The notes below the pieces were generated by a model. It searched no databases. It saw nothing but the letters and a program-made list of their open reading frames with translations, and had not been told where the DNA came from. From Salminus brasiliensis (Eukaryota; Chordata; Actinopteri; Characiformes; Bryconidae), in contig NC_132879.1 of assembly GCF_030463535.1 (NCBI RefSeq), positions 34,578,925 through 34,642,924 of the forward strand: a DNA stretch of 64,000 nt, given 5' to 3'. Positions within the stretch are counted from its first letter, which is position 1; the number at the start of each line of letters is the position of its first letter. The translations under genes were made by a program, and so were the position numbers. Shown piece by piece: positions 58,495 through 64,000 of the stretch.

Positions 58495-58740
58495 CTTGCT
58501 CTGGTCACTGTCTGTGAGGAGTTTTCTCCAGGTACTCAGGTTTCCTCCCTCCTCCCAAAAACACGCTAGGTGAACTGGCTACACTACACTGTCCCTAGAG
58601 TGAATGGATGTATGTGATACCCTGTGCTGGACTGGCACTCTGTCCTGGGAGTATTCCCACATTGCATCTTTCAGCGATATAACATTTCATACACAACCAT
58701 GAAGCGTCTTCCAGCAGGGATAAGAAAGCTAAGCAATGTC
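58495..58740. mobile_element. Teleost interspersed repeat (SINE/LINE tail type)
   Basis: Contains CAGGTTTCCTCCCTCCTCCC, AACACGCTAGGTGAACTGGC and GTGCTGGACTGGCACTCTGT, in the order seen in a repeat very common in fish genomes. Class not assigned. Confidence 0.55.
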
Positions 58741-58800
58741 TGTGGAAACATAATCTCTGCTGGTGACATGAGCCATTTCTATAATCCGAAAATGGACTTT

Positions 58801-58826
58801 CACACACACACACACACACACACACA
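58801..58826. repeat. (CA)n microsatellite
   Basis: About 12 CA units. Confidence 0.9.
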
Positions 58827-58829
58827 TAC

Positions 58830-61800
58830 CTTCACAGCTGTTGAAGTGTTATACCACATCCACCTCAGCACTCAAAGCACTCTCCACATATTTGTCAGAT
58901 GACATCAAGTGATTGATTTGCGTCACAAATCACACAGCAGGCTATTCACTATAGCTTTATGCTACCCACGTAGGGTTCATTAATCATGTATTGATGAGTA
59001 CCTGGATATCTTGTGATACAGCTTGTCCATGTGACTGGATTTGTATTTGTTACTAAGCTGTAGCTCTTCCTACAAATGTCCTGACTTTAGGTTTGGTACA
59101 CTGAGCAGATGGGACAGTGTGTGCGTTTAAACTCCCCAGCAGGGAGCAGTGTTAAGCTCTTTGATTCAGTAAGTTTGGATCATGTACTGCAACACTTCAG
59201 CTAGGCCAAAGGGGCAGGGTCAAGGACCCAGGTCAGTCTATTTAGGCCATATTCCAGATCTCAGCAGACGGATCCAGTAAACAAGACTATGTAGAACACT
59301 GGTTACCTCACAAAGGTGTGTTCCCCTTTAGTAGCCCCCTGTTTAGGAGACTAATGAAAATGAACGCGAATGTAAAGGTTTAATTTGCATGTATGTTTGA
59401 AGATGTATGTGGTGTTTAAAGAAAGTAGCACAGGAGGAATCCTTCTGCAATACTGTAAAACTGAGATTCCTGCTGCTTAGTTTTAAGCAAGTAACCAGTG
59501 GTCTTCAATAGAAGCATCTTTTTCATGGTGTTAAAATATGGCAATGTAACCTTGCTATGTGTAAACTGTCAATGTTTGCTTACTGACTTTTGTAAAGGTT
59601 GGAAAAGTAGAATATCCCTCGAATTGGCGTAGAACCTTTATGTTATGTTTTGCATATCTACCTTCACACTTACACTGATCTTCCTTCAAGCGAGATTCTT
59701 TAGGGAACAAAGAAGTTTTATGGACAGTTGCATGGACAGATTCCTTTAATATTTATATGGCAACATATATATACCTGCTGGTATATGATATATATATATG
59801 GCTGGTATATGGTGTGTATATATATGGCAACTTATATATATAGACCTGCTCTGTGGTGGTCAGTCCTGTTGTGTCCTGTTGACCATTGAAGAACAGGATG
59901 CAGGGAAGCTAACAAAGTACGCAGAGAAACAAAGGGACTACAGTCTGTACAGTCTGATTACAGTACTACAAAGTGCTCCTTTATGATAGATGGAGCTGAT
60001 ATAATGGGCCAGGTGCATTTCAAACCAGGGCTGGTCCTAATATTCTGATATGATTCTGTATAAAGAAAAGTATTAAGTTTTCTTAGTGAATGTACAATTA
60101 AAATGTGCAAACGTATGATGTCCATCTGAACATTATAAGCATACCTTATTGTTTAGTGGTTTTCAGTGATTTCCCTTATTCATCAGGGCTTGGCAAACTA
60201 GCATTGATTCCCTGTTGGAAACATCATTTGGAAAATCATTGAAGTCATGTCACTGCAATCAAATCTTTGATTTGAAAAAGAACAGCGTATTTTATATGCA
60301 GTTATCTTTTCTCTCTGTTGATCTCCAGATATTAGCAGACAATCAGGTTAAATTGGAAACAGATATTAATAAATAATAATAATATATTGAATAATACATA
60401 CTGCGTTTTTTAAAACAGGATCTTTCTTAGTTGTACACGACCAACAGTACATGCATCATCTGCAAAATCATGCAAATGGCATTTTAATAGCTTTTGCTAG
60501 TTCAGACCATGTCATCAGCATATGTTGATTTGGGAAACTGAAGAAAGTGGAGAGAACTCTATGAGTTCAGGTGGCTTCTGCTTGTGGTAGGAGACCAGTC
60601 CACACTCTCTAGTAAGTAGAGCTAAGAGTGAGAGAGTTAAAAGGAGGGGACGGGGTGGTGGAGGGTTGCAAAGACTTTATCAAAGACATGTTGGACTTTG
60701 TCAAAGACGTTAGATTGGGAGGCGGGGCTTCAGGCATGTTGCTCCACCCAAAATGTAGTTATTTCATAACCGCACTAATTGTGCTTTATTTGTAGAGCAG
60801 ATAGATGGAGACTTCAGAGCTTTCGTTGTAGACTTGGTGCATGCCTGTGAGAGAATTCTGCATGTAGAAAAATATGAGCACCCAAAACTTCATTGATAGA
60901 AATAAGTTTATTACTTAAGTCAGTGGGTTATAGTGTATGCAGTTGCAGAGTGATTACCCTTAGAATGTACTAAGACTGAGGTTTTAAGGAGATAAAGATC
61001 CAAGAGCTGATCAGAAACAAGCAAACGTAAACAAAAATAGATAAATGTCAGATATAAGGACCATTCTGGACGGAACCCTGGTCCAACACCCCTGTTTTTG
61101 TAGGGGAAAGGGGACATTCTGCCTGATTTTAGGCTAGACAATACAACCATACTCACCATTCATGTTGGACACAGATGAAATTTAACCTCCGCCTTTAACC
61201 TATCCATGCAGTGAACACGATGATCTTATACAATCTAGTGATCAAACACACACAGTGACCATGAGAACACATGCCCAGAGGGGTGGACAGCCATTGCTGT
61301 GGTGCCCCAGAGAGCAGAGAGGGTCTGAGAAGGGCCTCATAGAAAACATCCTCATAGTAAACTCTTTAACTGATTACATACTAGTTACTGAATCATGGAG
61401 TTGAAGGGATTAACACACTGAACCCTATGGTCTGCCTTTAGTTATTATGCAGAATTCATTCTGAATTATTATTGAGTCATTTAGTTCAACCCAATTTGTG
61501 TAGTCCCACAGGGTTCTGTTTTAGGGTATGTGAAACTGATGCTAATTGTGGCAGTATACACTTTACACTACTATAATTATGAGCTCCAAGAACTGAAGTG
61601 TGGGCCTACGTAGAAGGTTTAGTAGGCTGAAGCCAAAGCAGGTATTTTTTGCTTTTGCTTCGACCCCTTTAACTTACGCACTTGTTATCTGTTCTGCGTT
61701 TTTGCCCCAATTGACTCCCAATAAAGCCTTTACCTCATCTTTATCCATTTCACAATCTTTGTATTGTAATCACAATCATTGTGTTTTAATGAGGTAATGT

Positions 61801-61870
61801 TAAAAGAATGAGTAAACAGTGTGTCTTGTTTTGTGTCTTTTGTTTAAGCCGTATTTTGAGGGGCACTGAA
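58830..61870. other. Non-coding sequence
   Basis: A TATATA-rich patch lies at 59765-59840. No gene, RNA or transposon ends were recognised. Confidence 0.4.
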
Positions 61871-61874
61871 ACAA

Positions 61875-62260
61875 ATCCCCCTCAGTCAGGCACTGCTTGG
61901 AATGGCAATAAAGTATTGAAACCTGAAACTTGAAACCTGCTCTATAAGCATCTGGTTTGGATTCTGTACCTTAGAGGAACGAGCCAAACTCTACTGCACA
62001 ATCAGGACAGCGTATAGGGCCATTGATCATAGCCTGCCAACGCTTCAGGACGTATGTAAAACAAGGCCATTAAGCTAGATTGTTGACCCTGGACAACCAT
62101 CTCATCCAACTACTGGCCACTGGTAGGACATTCAGGGTTTTGGAGCCAGTACAGCTACATACGCTAACAGCTTTTTCCCCCAGAGCTGTGGTGTTTGTCT
62201 CACATTTGAAACTGAACCTTGCAAACTTCCCTCTCTGTATCATACTGTATCAACTGTATT
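61875..62260 (+). mobile_element. LINE (L2-type) 3' fragment
   Basis: The plus frame 62080-62412 reads LLATGRTFRVLEPVQ and TAFSPRAVVFV, like the LLPSGRRYR and NSFFPRAV blocks at the C-terminus of L2-type reverse transcriptases. The preceding sequence is out of frame. Confidence 0.55.
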
Positions 62261-62269
62261 TACAAAGAG

Positions 62270-64000
62270 TGTCGTATCATGCTGCAATATACAGTAAACA
62301 ACAGCTGATCATACAATGCAGGTTCTCAGACCGTGTCCATGGTTTCCACCTTGTCTCTTTTCGGATCTGCTTTCTTATCTCTGGATCAGTTTTACTGTGT
62401 TTCTCTAGATAATGTCTTATTTTTTTTAAAGTTTGTGTCATCATCAGCATCCCATACAGGGGTGGACATTTAAATAGGGTGGGCAGCCACGTTCAACATG
62501 AAAAGGTGTTGATAGCAACTTGCGGCCTCACGTCAATGATATATGATGTCTCATATATCTCAGGTAAAGTCAGGGTATCCCCAAAAATGAAGGATTGTTC
62601 AAATGGGCTAAAGAGTTCAGTGGCAGCTGACACTATCGGTCGCCATCTGACCCCTCAAACAAGCTATAAACCGCCGGCGGGCCGAAAGTGTTTGTTACAA
62701 ACTTCTATTACCGGTTTGTACAGTAGTTACTGTGTAATAACCCTTGCCGTGCTAAGGGGTTAAATGGGGGGTCCAGGAGGGCCTCCCACTGACACAAGAG
62801 AAGAAAGCTACATTCTACCTGAGGAAGCCACTATCCTTCTGTGAGAACGTCCTCTGGGCAGGTATGACCAGAGCTTTTTGGTAAAGCACACCATTGAACC
62901 ATTTCTGCACCAGAAAATGAAATGAGACCTTAAAGAACATGGACCCTACGATCAAAGATTTGTTAAGCTGCTCTGCTTCTGACACTGGATGTCTTGACTG
63001 AGTGCAGGGCCTGCTGTTGTTGTCAGAAAGCCGTTTTTCCATGTTGACATTAGTTATCTATTGTTAATTATTCAGTTATTTACTGTTAATATGATCCTGT
63101 GAGTTACTGTGATGGCAACGCAACTCGTAGCACGTGATTTACGGTCTTTTCAGTGTGTGTGGCATCAGACTTTCTTATTGCAGCTGCAGGCCCACATCCA
63201 GAAAACAACTTTCTGAAAAATAAGTTTGTCTGAAAACATCCTGTCTGTGTGTTAACCCCACAGTGGAGCAGCTGTGTACACGCATTGCAGCGTTTCAGCG
63301 CTGTATCAAAACAAGTCCAGCTCCAGGGATCTTCTACTGCAGCACGCCGGAGACCGGCAGCCCTCTCCAGTCTGCTGCCTGTAAGGACACAGGAGTGTCA
63401 TGAGGTCGACAGCAGATTTGGAGAAGTACGGAGAGGTGGAGGGAGAAATAAATGGATGCTGTTACAAACAGCATCGCACAGATGCAACACATCCCCTGAA
63501 GTCCTAATTCATTCACAGAGGGGTTTATTTGTGTAGCTTTTCTTTCTTTTTCTTTTTTTTTTTTTTTTACTGTGGAGCAGTCAAAAAGCCGCTCTTCTGG
63601 CCAGGTCAGAGTCCTGCACAAACAAATAGAGGAACAGTGGCGAAAACACACCAGAAACATCTTCGCTGAGAGACACTGTTAGCAAAATAAAATAATTTAA
63701 AAAGCAGACACTGGCTCTGCTAATTACCGAACCAATATCACGTCAACTACAAAGACACTAGCTAATATGATATTATTATTATTATTATTATTATTAATAA
63801 TAATAATAAATCATAATAATATAATAATAACATAATCTGTCTTGGAGTCCAGAGCCTGTTTTTACTAGCTTAACATAGGCTACTATATAACTAGTTTTCA
63901 TGTCCAACACTATATGAATGTGAGTAACCCTGTGTTCTATGAGTAAATCTGTTATTTTAGTATATTTTTTATTTTAATATTCCTTTTTTGACAGTTGTCT
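62270..64000. other. Non-coding sequence with (TTA)n tracts
   Basis: Microsatellite of TTA and TAA units at about 63766-63830 and a poly-T run near 63551-63569. No gene recognised. Confidence 0.4.

Overview
The window is vertebrate nuclear DNA, almost certainly from a teleost fish. Genes have short exons with GT/AG introns. Intergenic and intronic DNA is full of microsatellites, Tc1-like transposon remains, MITEs, LINE fragments and one young Ty3/gypsy chromovirus, and there are no operons or bacterial signals. I cannot name the species.

Two host genes can be read exon by exon. On the + strand at 1721-5415 is a complete six-exon TRIM E3 ligase gene (RING, B-box 2, coiled coil, PRY-SPRY; 459 aa) with the class IV TRIM exon lengths 96, 231, 23 and 116 nt. 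Two interferon-response-like elements lie just upstream. On the - strand at 8130-38580 is a complete tubby-family gene, best matched to tulp3, the ciliary-trafficking adaptor. It has twelve coding exons (491 aa), an RFX X-box about 130 bp upstream of the ATG, a candidate in-frame 42-nt cassette exon, and a candidate alternative first exon in a CpG-rich promoter-like segment near 47.6 kb.

tulp3 intron 3 (16.3 kb) carries a 6.1-kb Ty3/gypsy chromovirus of the Tf1/sushi type (25858-31978, - strand). It has two 900-bp LTRs that differ at about three sites and a perfect 5-bp target duplication. Its gag has a CCHC knuckle, its pol has PR-RT-RH-IN, and it ends in a chromodomain. The sequence fits self-priming and carries a PEG10-like GGGAAAC slippery site. 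Three single-base frame breaks make this copy defective as written. Each LTR also holds two tRNA-like modules with A- and B-box sequences.

From about 42.8 kb to the end I find no convincing host gene apart from the candidate tulp3 first exon. The region holds a 42-bp minisatellite (42.77-43.91 kb), a 4.8-kb 15/30-bp satellite (48.09-52.89 kb) that is open in long frames on both strands, several Tc1-like remnants, a perfect 35-bp inverted repeat at 58.4 kb, and LINE debris.

The two host genes are not obviously linked in function: one looks like interferon-linked innate immunity, the other ciliary trafficking. All exon calls are read by eye from splice sites, phase and family resemblance, without transcripts.
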